DNA of 64,000 bases from NCBI RefSeq assembly GCF_007741475.1, contig NZ_CP036261.1, positions 186,001 through 250,000 on the forward strand, read 5' to 3'. A program made the position numbers and the translations under genes. Positions 9,339 to 17,317 of this stretch are shown one piece after another. Origin of the DNA: Rosistilla ulvae. GTDB taxonomy: Bacteria > Planctomycetota > Planctomycetia > Pirellulales > Pirellulaceae. Each line of letters begins with the position of its first letter. Position 1 is the stretch's first letter. The notes under the pieces are model-generated. The model had not been told where the DNA came from. It worked only from the letters and a program-made list of their open reading frames with translations, and did not search any database.

Positions 9339-10228
9339 AGATCAGCGTCGCGATCTGCACCTGGAATCGCTCCGGTTTGCTCCGACGCACGCTTCAATCG
9401 ATCGCCGAAATGGAGATGGGCGATCCCATCGAATGGGAATTGATCGTCGTCGATAATAACTCTTCGGATGATACCGCCGATGTGATTGGGAGCTTCGCCC
9501 AACAGCTGCCGATTCGATACGTTCACGAACCTCAGCAGGGGCTGTCGCTCTCTCGCAATCGCGCGATCGATACAGCGACGGGCGACTACATTCTCTGGAC
9601 CGACGACGATGTTTTGGTTTCCAAGCAGTGGCTGAACGCCTATCGCAGCGCATTTGCGGCGGCTCCGGACATCGCTTTTTTTGGCGGTTGTATCGAACCA
9701 TGGTTTGAACCGCCCGGATGTCCCGACTGGATTTCCGAAACATGGGCCAAGTGCAATCCGGCCTTTTCGCCGCGGATGCTGGGGGATGCAGAGGTCGAAC
9801 TGACGGCGGAGCGTTTGCCATACGGCGCGAACTTCGCCGTTCGCACCGATGTGCAACAGGCCCATCGCTACGACCCGCGGTGGGGACGCGTCGGTTCGGG
9901 AATGATGGGAGGCGAAGAGATCGCAGTGCTGCGGGAAATCGTCCGCTGCGGAGGACGCGGACGCTGGGTCCCGGGCGCGCCGCTTCGACATATCGTGCCC
10001 GCGCGACGGGCCAGCGAAAAATTTGTCCGCGACTATTTCGTTGGCCAGGGAATGGAGAATGTCGCCGCGGGGCGGACCGTCACAGGACGGATGGCCAATG
10101 GCTTCGACGCGATATATTCGATGCTGCTGTATCGGATCAAGCGTCGTTTTGTAGAGCCCGATGAATGGGTCTCGCATATGATTCGTGCGAGCATTTCGTG
10201 GGGAGAGTTCCGGGCTCCACGGAGCTAA
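9335..10228 (+). CDS. Glycosyltransferase family 2 (GT-A)
   Basis: A 297-residue protein beginning at ATG 9335, within the ATGA overlap with the GT4 gene. A longer open frame to 9074 exists but lies inside the upstream gene and is ignored. 'MKISVAICTWNRSGLLRRTLQS' is the GT2 nucleotide-binding start, and 'DYILWTDDDVLVSKQWL' carries the DDD (DxD) metal site. The middle has 'GGCIEPWFEPPG' and a second acidic motif 'MGGEEIAVL', placing it with the large bacterial GT2 group used in glycan and glycolipid assembly. Translational coupling to the GT4 gene suggests consecutive steps on one acceptor. Confidence 0.9.
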   Translation: MKISVAICTWNRSGLLRRTLQSIAEMEMGDPIEWELIVVDNNSSDDTADVIGSFAQQLPIRYVHEPQQGLSLSRNRAIDTATGDYILWTDDDVLVSKQWLNAYRSAFAAAPDIAFFGGCIEPWFEPPGCPDWISETWAKCNPAFSPRMLGDAEVELTAERLPYGANFAVRTDVQQAHRYDPRWGRVGSGMMGGEEIAVLREIVRCGGRGRWVPGAPLRHIVPARRASEKFVRDYFVGQGMENVAAGRTVTGRMANGFDAIYSMLLYRIKRRFVEPDEWVSHMIRASISWGEFRAPRS

Positions 10229-10235
10229 AAAAAAC

Positions 10236-11090
10236 TCATGCGGCGACCAACTGCAACGCTTCGCTTGCTTCGGATTCAAACCAATTGCGTTGTTCGTCGG
10301 TGAAATACTCCTGCCAGGTGCCGGCGCATCCACGGCGATAGAAGTGGTGGGGCCGATTGGTCTTCCCATTTCCAAATCCCGCTTCGGTCTTCGCGGTCAA
10401 CGGTTGCGCCTGTTTGGGGTTGAGGTTCAAGAATCGATAGATTTCATCGCGGCGAGCCAGCGTGTCGCGATGCAGATCCTCGTACCGCACCCAGTGATAG
10501 TCCAGTAGGATCTCGCCGCGGTCGGCGGCGCGCATCACGTCGAAGTCATCGCAGACGACCGCGTTCCATTGCGCGGCAAATGCCCGTACACTCTGCTCGC
10601 ACGAGAGCAGTTCGTTTTTGTGGGTCTCGAAGTAGTTGGGATCCGCTTGAACTTGCTTTACCTTGGCTTTCATTTCCGGCCACTCTTCGATATCCAAATT
10701 CATGCTGTGGTAAGTCCAACTGACCATCGCATCGCGACCGTCGCGGGTGATGTAGAGGGTCTTCGAATCGGGGATGATCAACGACCGCAGCGGACATGGC
10801 GTGCGATCGCCGCACAGTCGTGCAGGCCCGCAAACGTCGACGACGAGATCTCGGATCATCTGATGCAAGCGATCTTCCAAGATTGGACGATATTCATTCT
10901 TCTTCAGGAGTGCCGTGAGATCTTCCTGCTCCCCCAACAGTCCACGAAATAGCGTTGGGAAATGAAACTCGCCACAACACCGCACCTGCGGATGCAGGTT
11001 CATCAGATTGCACAACCAATTGGTCCCTGATTTGGCGTACCCACGGATGAAAAACAGCTCCGGCGGCTTCGGCTTTAAAAAACGCAGCAT
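10236..11090 (-). CDS. PAPS-dependent sulfotransferase
   Basis: A 284-residue protein starting at ATG 11090. The N-terminal 'RGYAKSGTNWL' is the 5'-phosphosulfate loop of sulfotransferases, and 'ITRDGRDAMVSWTYHSM' is the 3'-phosphate-binding segment (Arg and Ser). The length fits the family. It would move sulfate from PAPS to a hydroxyl or amine. The gene lies on the opposite strand from its glycosyltransferase neighbours, convergent with the GT2 gene (7-bp gap) and divergent from the next GT (48-bp gap). The genomic setting suggests a sulfated sugar or lipid, although planctomycetes encode many sulfotransferases and the link is inferred from position only. Confidence 0.85.
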   Translation of the reverse strand: MLRFLKPKPPELFFIRGYAKSGTNWLCNLMNLHPQVRCCGEFHFPTLFRGLLGEQEDLTALLKKNEYRPILEDRLHQMIRDLVVDVCGPARLCGDRTPCPLRSLIIPDSKTLYITRDGRDAMVSWTYHSMNLDIEEWPEMKAKVKQVQADPNYFETHKNELLSCEQSVRAFAAQWNAVVCDDFDVMRAADRGEILLDYHWVRYEDLHRDTLARRDEIYRFLNLNPKQAQPLTAKTEAGFGNGKTNRPHHFYRRGCAGTWQEYFTDEQRNWFESEASEALQLVAA

Positions 11091-11138
11091 CGATGTTCTG
11101 ACAATTCGGTTGGAAGCAATGGCTATGATGATCGCTCA

Positions 11139-12407
11139 ATGAATACTCTGTTACTCGTTACCGATCAACCGTTCTGGCGGCGCGAGAATGGATCGCAGCA
11201 GCGATCTTGGGCACTGTTGCAATTTCTGAAGTCGCAAGGTTTTCGCGCGACCTGCTTCTACATGGTGCCGCTGACCGATAGCGACATCCTGGCGACGCGC
11301 GAACTCGGATTGCAAATCGTTGCGTTTGATCCGAATGGCTCTTGGTTTGCAAAGCGAGTTCACGGTATCGCGAACATGTTCGGTCGACGACGTCGCAAAG
11401 CGAAGCGTCCCGCTTCTCAAGCTGCCGGTGTTTCAAAGTCGCCGCCGGGCACGCTGCAAACCTATCGCTGGCCAGCTGCGGCGGCGCAGTTTCAAAAACT
11501 GGTCGCCCGCCTGCATCCCGATTTGGTCCTCTGCAATTACGTTATCTGGGGCAACCTGTTGGAAGCGTTCCCGTCCGGCCAGCGACCTTTTCTGGCGGTT
11601 GTCGATACGCAGGACGTGCTGCACCAGCGGCAACAGAGTTTCTCGCGGTACGGAGCCGACCATTGGATCGAGATCACTCGCGACGAAGAGGCACAGGCGC
11701 TTGGCCTGTTCGATTTGATTCTCGCCGCCCAAGCCGACGAAGCGAAGACGCTTCGCGCGATGGTGCCCGAGGTCGACGTCGTTCAAGTCGGTCACGATCA
11801 CGATCGGCACGCGAGGCCAGATGTCATCGATCCGCAGCGGCGGTTGCCGGACGCCCCCGTCCGGATCGGGATGATTGGATCTGGCAATGCCGCGAATCGC
11901 GATGGCCTGCGATGGTTTATCGACGAGGTCTGGAATAACGGCCTGTCGGCGCAGAATGTTGAATTGCTCGTGGCCGGATCGCTGAGCAGCGAGATGGATG
12001 GCCCAACGGATTCAGGGGCACCGCAGGTTCGCTGTCTGGGCGTGGTGCAACCGCTTGACGCTTTTTATGACCAAGTCGATGTGGTGATCAATCCGATCCG
12101 GTTTGGAAGCGGCATCAAAATCAAGACGATCGAAGCGTTTCGGTTTGGCAAGCCGCTGGTGGTCCATCCCCACAGCACTCAAGGGCTCTCCGAAGCAGCA
12201 AAAGAGGCAGTGTTGGTTGCCGATACCGCCGCGGAATTTTCCGCTGCCTGCCAGCGATTGGTCGATAGTGCGGCGATGCGACGCGAGATGTCGCAACGGA
12301 TGTTGCAGTTCGATCGGACTGAACTGTCGGCGAAATCGGTCTACAGCGACCTGGTCGCGTGGCTGCGCGAGCACGACCTTTGTGTCGCCAGCGGCCGTCC
12401 CGCTTGA
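11139..12407 (+). CDS. Glycosyltransferase (GT4-like, GT-B fold)
   Basis: A 422-residue protein starting at ATG 11139. The N-terminal 'LLLVTDQPFWRRENGSQQRSW' is the flexible donor-side start seen in GT-B enzymes with 'GG/GS' loops. The C-terminal 'NPIRFGSGIKIKTIEAFRFGKPLV' is the typical sugar-nucleotide segment of GT4-like proteins, with Lys and Glu in the expected places. A basic linker near residues 85-105 is unusual in composition (RRRRKAKRPAS) and may be a flexible or membrane-facing loop. The acceptor is unknown; it presumably works with the flanking transferases. Confidence 0.8.
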   Translation: MNTLLLVTDQPFWRRENGSQQRSWALLQFLKSQGFRATCFYMVPLTDSDILATRELGLQIVAFDPNGSWFAKRVHGIANMFGRRRRKAKRPASQAAGVSKSPPGTLQTYRWPAAAAQFQKLVARLHPDLVLCNYVIWGNLLEAFPSGQRPFLAVVDTQDVLHQRQQSFSRYGADHWIEITRDEEAQALGLFDLILAAQADEAKTLRAMVPEVDVVQVGHDHDRHARPDVIDPQRRLPDAPVRIGMIGSGNAANRDGLRWFIDEVWNNGLSAQNVELLVAGSLSSEMDGPTDSGAPQVRCLGVVQPLDAFYDQVDVVINPIRFGSGIKIKTIEAFRFGKPLVVHPHSTQGLSEAAKEAVLVADTAAEFSAACQRLVDSAAMRREMSQRMLQFDRTELSAKSVYSDLVAWLREHDLCVASGRPA

Positions 12408-12510
12408 ACCCTTGCGAAACATCGGGGATAGTAGGTGCCGGTGCGATCGATTTCTGCAGCGGCAGAATCGCAACGACAATCGAAGTGGTGGGCGCAAGGA
12501 TGGGCGAGCG

Positions 12511-13809
12511 GTGGCAAGTGGAACGGTTTTTTATGTTGGCACCGACAGCGAAGTGGCGCACCACGCGGCACCGCTGATGGGCCGACTGCCGATTCGCATC
12601 GCCACAGCCGAGGAAGTCCTGAAGCTTGCGGTACCGGGCGATTTGGCGATCTTCTTTTCGGAGCACTTCGAGCGGTTTCGATCGGCAATCCGTCAGCTGC
12701 AAAGCCGCCGTGTCGCGACGCTGTATGCGATCGATGGCATCTTGGAATGGCGAAACGCTTGGGAAAACCGAGCGGATGAGCCAGCATCGCCTTGGACGAT
12801 GCGTCCGGTCCTGTCGGACAAAGTCGCGTGCATTGGGGCGGCGCAAGCGAGAGTGCTATGGTCTTGGGGGAACGCTGACAAGATCGAGATCGTAGGGATT
12901 CCCCGCTTCGATGATCTCGCCGCACGCGACACCACTCGCAATCTCCCACGCGATCCAAACGTCTTCCGAATCCTGGTGGTGACGGCCAGATGCCCAGGCT
13001 TTACCGATTCGCAGCGGCAACAAATCGCTCAATCGCTAGCCGATCTTCGCGACACGGTTCGCGAAACCGATCTGCCCGATGGCCGACGGATCGAAATCGC
13101 ATGGCGGCTGAAAGGCGGAATGGACCGTCGGATCGGAGTCGAGAACCAGGAGAGCGACAGCGATCTGGCCGACGTGCTCGATCGCGTTGACGCCACGATC
13201 ACAACGCCATCGACGGCGCAATTGGAATCGATGCTGTTGGGCAAGCCGACGGCGATTCTCGATTACACCAACAGCCCGTTGTATGCCGATGCCGCTTGGC
13301 GAATCACCGCAAAGGAACAGATCGCACAAACGCTAGAACAATTGATTCGGCCAACTGAAGCCCGCATGCACTATCAAAAATCGGTGCTACACGACGCGTT
13401 GCAGCTTCAATCCCCGGCCAGTGATTTGATGGTCCAGTTGATTCAGGCGATGCTGGGTCAGACGCAAAACGCGATTCACAGCGATCGGACGCCTCGGTTT
13501 CCCGAAGCGATCTTGCCGCCGGTGGACGCTGCACCGCCGTCGCTCTGTTTGCCAGCAGCCTACCCGACGCGTGGCGTCTTCCAAAACGACGACCTTCAAA
13601 AATTGCAAACGCAACTGGCGGATGCCGAGCGTGAAACGGAACTGCTGCATCGGATGATCGATGGGTTGCGCGATGAACTGGGCCAGGCCCACGCGATCTT
13701 TGATTCGATCCATCGGCATCCGGTCGCTGGGCCGGTGGTTCGCGCACGCCAGAAGGTGATCGATTGGTTTGCGAAGGCCGAACGGGGCGATGCGGAGCAC
13801 GATTCGTGA
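12511..13809 (+). CDS. Unknown protein resembling a GT-B glycosyltransferase, with C-terminal coiled coil
   Basis: A 432-residue product is read from GTG 12511, preceded by AAGGA. The open frame extends further upstream, but that part overlaps the preceding gene and looks non-coding. 'TVFYVGTDSEVAHHAAPLMGRL' starts the protein, and 'ATITTPSTAQLESMLLGKPTAILDYTNSPLY' resembles the C-terminal donor-binding region of GT-B proteins such as capsule or CDP-glycerol-type transferases, though no family signature is complete. Residues about 360-415 form a heptad-like coiled coil. The stop overlaps the next gene (GTGA). Assignment as a transferase rests on context and the weak C-terminal resemblance. 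Confidence 0.55.
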   Translation: MASGTVFYVGTDSEVAHHAAPLMGRLPIRIATAEEVLKLAVPGDLAIFFSEHFERFRSAIRQLQSRRVATLYAIDGILEWRNAWENRADEPASPWTMRPVLSDKVACIGAAQARVLWSWGNADKIEIVGIPRFDDLAARDTTRNLPRDPNVFRILVVTARCPGFTDSQRQQIAQSLADLRDTVRETDLPDGRRIEIAWRLKGGMDRRIGVENQESDSDLADVLDRVDATITTPSTAQLESMLLGKPTAILDYTNSPLYADAAWRITAKEQIAQTLEQLIRPTEARMHYQKSVLHDALQLQSPASDLMVQLIQAMLGQTQNAIHSDRTPRFPEAILPPVDAAPPSLCLPAAYPTRGVFQNDDLQKLQTQLADAERETELLHRMIDGLRDELGQAHAIFDSIHRHPVAGPVVRARQKVIDWFAKAERGDAEHDS

Positions 13810-14873
13810 ACACACAACAATCAACCGCCGCGACAGCGCGGCACGCTCCGCCCGCCGATCGATCCGATGCGACGATCGATGTCGTTTGTGCGGCAGACGA
13901 TGCGTATGCGATGCCCCTGGCAGTCACGCTCAAGAGCGCTTGCCGCAACTTGGCCAAAGGCTCTCGGATCCGTTTGTTCTTCATCACCGGTGGGATCAAC
14001 GACGCAAATTGGTCGATGATCGAAGCGACGCTCGCAGACGAACCGATCGATATCCATGTGATCCAACCCGATCGCGCGATCTTCGCAGACCTGACGATCT
14101 CGCATCATATTTCACACACCGCCTACTTCCGGCTGCTGACTGCCGAACTGTTGCCAAGCGATGTGCGACGGGTGATCTATCTCGATTCGGACCTGTTCAT
14201 CCAAGAGGACCTTGGCCACTTGTGGGCGTTGCCGATCGAAGCGAAGTTCTGTCTGGCAACCGTCGACGTCGCCTGCCCCTATGTCGACGCGCGGCTTGGA
14301 TGTGCGAACTATCGCATGGCCAATCCTTATATGGCGTCGCTCTCTCCGATCCGGAACTACCGCGAACTAGGGCTCGACGGATCCAGCGAGTACTTCAATA
14401 GCGGCGTGATGGTTCTGAATCTTGACTTGTGGCGCAAGGAAGAGATGGCGACGCGATTGCTGAAAACGCTCCGCGACAATCAAAAGTACGTATGGTGCTG
14501 GGATCAGTACGCGCTCAACGTGGCTTGTCATGGCAACTGGGGACGCTTTGATCCGCGCTGGAACCAGGGGGCGCATGTGTTTGAGTATCCGTCGGCACGG
14601 CACGCGCCAATCGAAGTGAACCAATGGGATCAGATGCGAACCGATCCGGCGATCGTGCACTTCACGACAGAATTCAAGCCTTGGCAACACAACTCCAATC
14701 ACCCTCGCAGCGAAGTCTTTTACGAGGGGCTGGATGAAACTGCCTGGCGCGGGTGGCGGCCCGATACCAGCAGGTCCAACTTCAAGGATTGGTTCAATCG
14801 GCAAGTGCTTGCCGCGATCAAACAAGCGACGATCTCTTCCCGACGATTGACTTCGATGTGGGCCGCAGGATAA
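13806..14873 (+). CDS. Glycosyltransferase family 8 (GT-A, retaining)
   Basis: A 355-residue protein starting at GTG 13806 inside the GTGA overlap with the previous gene. It has the GT8 hallmarks: 'IDVVCAADDAYAMPLAVTLKSA' near the start, the DxD metal site in 'VIYLDSDLFIQEDLG', the 'EYFNSGVMVLNLDLWR' segment, and 'WCWDQYALNVACHGNW' before a C-terminal 'IVHFTTEFKPW'. Family members transfer galactose or glucose with retention, as in lipopolysaccharide or glycolipid synthesis. The overlap suggests coupled expression with the unknown transferase-like gene. Confidence 0.92.
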   Translation: MNTQQSTAATARHAPPADRSDATIDVVCAADDAYAMPLAVTLKSACRNLAKGSRIRLFFITGGINDANWSMIEATLADEPIDIHVIQPDRAIFADLTISHHISHTAYFRLLTAELLPSDVRRVIYLDSDLFIQEDLGHLWALPIEAKFCLATVDVACPYVDARLGCANYRMANPYMASLSPIRNYRELGLDGSSEYFNSGVMVLNLDLWRKEEMATRLLKTLRDNQKYVWCWDQYALNVACHGNWGRFDPRWNQGAHVFEYPSARHAPIEVNQWDQMRTDPAIVHFTTEFKPWQHNSNHPRSEVFYEGLDETAWRGWRPDTSRSNFKDWFNRQVLAAIKQATISSRRLTSMWAAG

Positions 14874-14878
14874 AGCCA

Positions 14879-15793
14879 ATGACACCAACAACACTTCCGG
14901 CAGCACGCCCAAGCGCCCGATTAAGGAAAGCGGAGGCTAACGCCCGTCCGTTGGTCACGATCTTCACGGTGCTGAAGCCGTTTGTTGGCGAAGCCGACAC
15001 GCACCAACGCAATGCGCTGGCCAGCTGGCAGATGCTGGGACCGGACGTGGAGATCCTGCTGTTCTCCGACACATCGATCCCCGACGATCTTCGCGCTCGC
15101 TTTACGTGCCTTCCGTGCATCGCGACCAATGAATTTGGCACTCCATTGCTGGACGATGTGTTTCGTGTCGCAGCCGACATCGCACGCGGCAGCGTCCGCG
15201 CCTTTGTTAATGGAGATATCGTGCTAGACCAGCGTTTCACCCAGTCGGTGCGACGGTTGCAAGATTCCGACCTCGCGTCGTGGCTGGCGATTGGGCAGCG
15301 AACCGAGCTGGATGTTCCCGCCGCAGTGCAACATCCCGCGGCTGGCTGGCTCGACGATTGTTTCCAGAAATGTGAGACGCAGGGCGAACTGGCATCGGTT
15401 GTCTGCAAAGACTACTTCATCTTCACCGCCGACCTTTTTCAAGACCTTCCCGCGTTTGCGATCGGGCGTGGGAATTGGGACAACTGGATGGTCGCTCACA
15501 GCAAGTCCAACGGCATCCCGGTCGTCGATATCACGGCCGTAGCGCCGGTCATTCACCAGCGACATGGCTACGCGCACGTCAGCGGGGGCAGGGGAGCGGT
15601 CTACGTCAGCGGTCCCGAGGCGAAGGAAAACCAACGCCTCGCCGGAGGGCGACATCTGATCAGCGGCAGCACCGCAAATTGGCGGTTCGATAAGTCCGGA
15701 ATCCGCAGAGTGCGATGGACATCGTGGACCCTCTGCAAAGATGCCTTCCGTTTTGCGGGGCTTTTGCTGCGGATGCTGATGCGATCGGATTAA
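14879..15793 (+). CDS. Putative glycosyltransferase-like protein of unknown family
   Basis: A 304-residue product read from ATG 14879, five bases after the GT8 stop. 'VTIFTVLKPFVGEADTHQRNALASW' and 'VEILLFSDTSIPDD' look like the start of a GT-A nucleotide-binding domain, and 'RAFVNGDIVLDQRFTQSVRRL' offers a possible acidic metal site (NGD). Further on, 'CKDYFIFTADLF' and 'GIGRGNWDNWMV'-like segments (FAIGRGNWDNWMV) resemble GT-A acceptor-side patterns. No catalogued family could be named with certainty. Position in a tight run of transferases supports a sugar-transfer role. Confidence 0.55.
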   Translation: MTPTTLPAARPSARLRKAEANARPLVTIFTVLKPFVGEADTHQRNALASWQMLGPDVEILLFSDTSIPDDLRARFTCLPCIATNEFGTPLLDDVFRVAADIARGSVRAFVNGDIVLDQRFTQSVRRLQDSDLASWLAIGQRTELDVPAAVQHPAAGWLDDCFQKCETQGELASVVCKDYFIFTADLFQDLPAFAIGRGNWDNWMVAHSKSNGIPVVDITAVAPVIHQRHGYAHVSGGRGAVYVSGPEAKENQRLAGGRHLISGSTANWRFDKSGIRRVRWTSWTLCKDAFRFAGLLLRMLMRSD

Positions 15794-15866
15794 CGACACA
15801 CTCCGGATCGATCTACAAACGCTTTCCCCCTCGATACCGCCGCGTGATGCTTCCAACAGGTTCCCC

Positions 15867-17144
15867 ATGATCTCGATCGCTGCAATTTATTCGATCGCGC
15901 TGTTGCTGTGGTCGATTGCAAATTGGGGCTTCGCCTGGTTCTTTGCCGCACGGATTGTCCGGCCTGGCATTGGGAATCATAGGCTGCATGAAAACCAACC
16001 CTTCGCCCCCAAGGCTTCGGTGTTGCTGTCGTTGCGAGGCTGTGACCCTTTCCTGGAACAGACGTTGCGAGGTTTGCTGGAGCAATCTTATCCCGACTTC
16101 GAAGTCATCGTGGTGGTCGACAATCGGTGCGACCCAGCATGGGATGTTGCGATGCAAGTCAAGTCGGAACGCGACGCACAGGATCGCATCCGAATCGTCG
16201 AACTGCTGAATCCGTTGCCAACGTGCAGCCTGAAATGCAGTTCGCTGGTACAGGCGACAAGCCAGATCTCATCGACTAGCCAAGTGGTCGTGTTGGTGGA
16301 TGCGGATGTTGTTCCGCACGCCAATTGGCTGCGTGGCGTGGTCCAACCGCTATCGGATCCGAAGGTCGGAGTCGTCACGGGCAATCAATGGTTCGATCCT
16401 CGCAGACGCGATACGGGATCGGTTTTGAGAAGCCTTTGGAATTCCGGCGCGTTGGTAGCGACGGCGATCAACGCAAACCCCTGGGCGGGGACCTGCGCGA
16501 TCCGCACCGCCGACCTCCTGTCGTCGGGGCTGGTCGACGACTGGAAGACCTCCGTTGTCGATGACGGTCCGATCAAAGCGGCGATGACTCGGCTCGGGCT
16601 GCGAGTTCATTTCGATCCCAATCTGATCATGGTCAATCGAGACCAGTGCACGACCGCATTTGTCGGCCGCTACGTGACACGCATGCTCACGTGGAGCCGA
16701 GTCTACGAACCCACATTTGCGGGGACAGTCGTTCACGCAGCTGCCTTGGCTTTGTTTACCGCGGGCTGGTTGTTATTTCTGATCGCCGCGATCTGCTGGG
16801 GCGACTGGCCTGCGGCCGCATTGCTGACGTCATCGATGCTCATCGCCAACGGTTGCATGTTTCTCAGCTGGCGAACGGTTCGCGTTGCGGTCGGCGAAGC
16901 GGTCGCCACGAGAGGCGATTCACTGCACCGGATGTCGTGGAGTGAAGCGGCACAGGTCTTTGCCTTGCTCCCCGTATGCCAGCTGACGCACGTCTTTTGC
17001 ACCATCAAAGCGATTTGGGTGCGGCAGGTGAACTGGCGAGGGATCACCTATCGTCTGCACAGCCAGCGGCGAGTCGAGATGGTTGCCTACCGCCCCTACG
17101 TTGACAATCAACAGGTTCCCTCCGAGGCAAACCTGTCCGTCTAG
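15867..17144 (+). CDS. Membrane-bound glycosyltransferase family 2
   Basis: A 425-residue protein from ATG 15867 with an N-terminal membrane helix, a GT2 catalytic domain (residues ~50-290) and two or more C-terminal helices. Motifs include 'VIVVVDNRCDPAW', the metal site 'VVVLVDADVVPHANWL', and 'VVDDGPIKAAM' as the QxxRW-like acceptor region is approached. It contains the unusual segment 'PTCSLKCSSLVQA', which recurs almost unchanged in the GT2 at 27663-28895, so the two are paralogues. Such membrane GT2 proteins (HpnI- or ceramide-glucosyltransferase-like) usually glycosylate lipids. It sits 173 bp upstream of the PKS on the same strand. Confidence 0.87.
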   Translation: MISIAAIYSIALLLWSIANWGFAWFFAARIVRPGIGNHRLHENQPFAPKASVLLSLRGCDPFLEQTLRGLLEQSYPDFEVIVVVDNRCDPAWDVAMQVKSERDAQDRIRIVELLNPLPTCSLKCSSLVQATSQISSTSQVVVLVDADVVPHANWLRGVVQPLSDPKVGVVTGNQWFDPRRRDTGSVLRSLWNSGALVATAINANPWAGTCAIRTADLLSSGLVDDWKTSVVDDGPIKAAMTRLGLRVHFDPNLIMVNRDQCTTAFVGRYVTRMLTWSRVYEPTFAGTVVHAAALALFTAGWLLFLIAAICWGDWPAAALLTSSMLIANGCMFLSWRTVRVAVGEAVATRGDSLHRMSWSEAAQVFALLPVCQLTHVFCTIKAIWVRQVNWRGITYRLHSQRRVEMVAYRPYVDNQQVPSEANLSV

Positions 17145-17317
17145 TCTAAGTCGCCATCGCGATTTCCTCGCAAAAAGGGGGGCAGGGCCGCCGGACCGCC
17201 CAAAAGTTGTGTCGCGACTTGCTCTCAAAACCGAGCTGTTTTGGTATGGTGAGTCGAGAAGTGGTGATATGCTCGCCAGCACAAATGGATATCGTGAACG
17301 AAATAGGATGCTTGGCG

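Noticed and set aside
12103-12510. 5' extension of the gene at 12511
   Set aside because: The extension overlaps the preceding glycosyltransferase, is rich in Arg and Ser as in a shadow frame, and has no conserved start; GTG 12511 has an AAGGA site.
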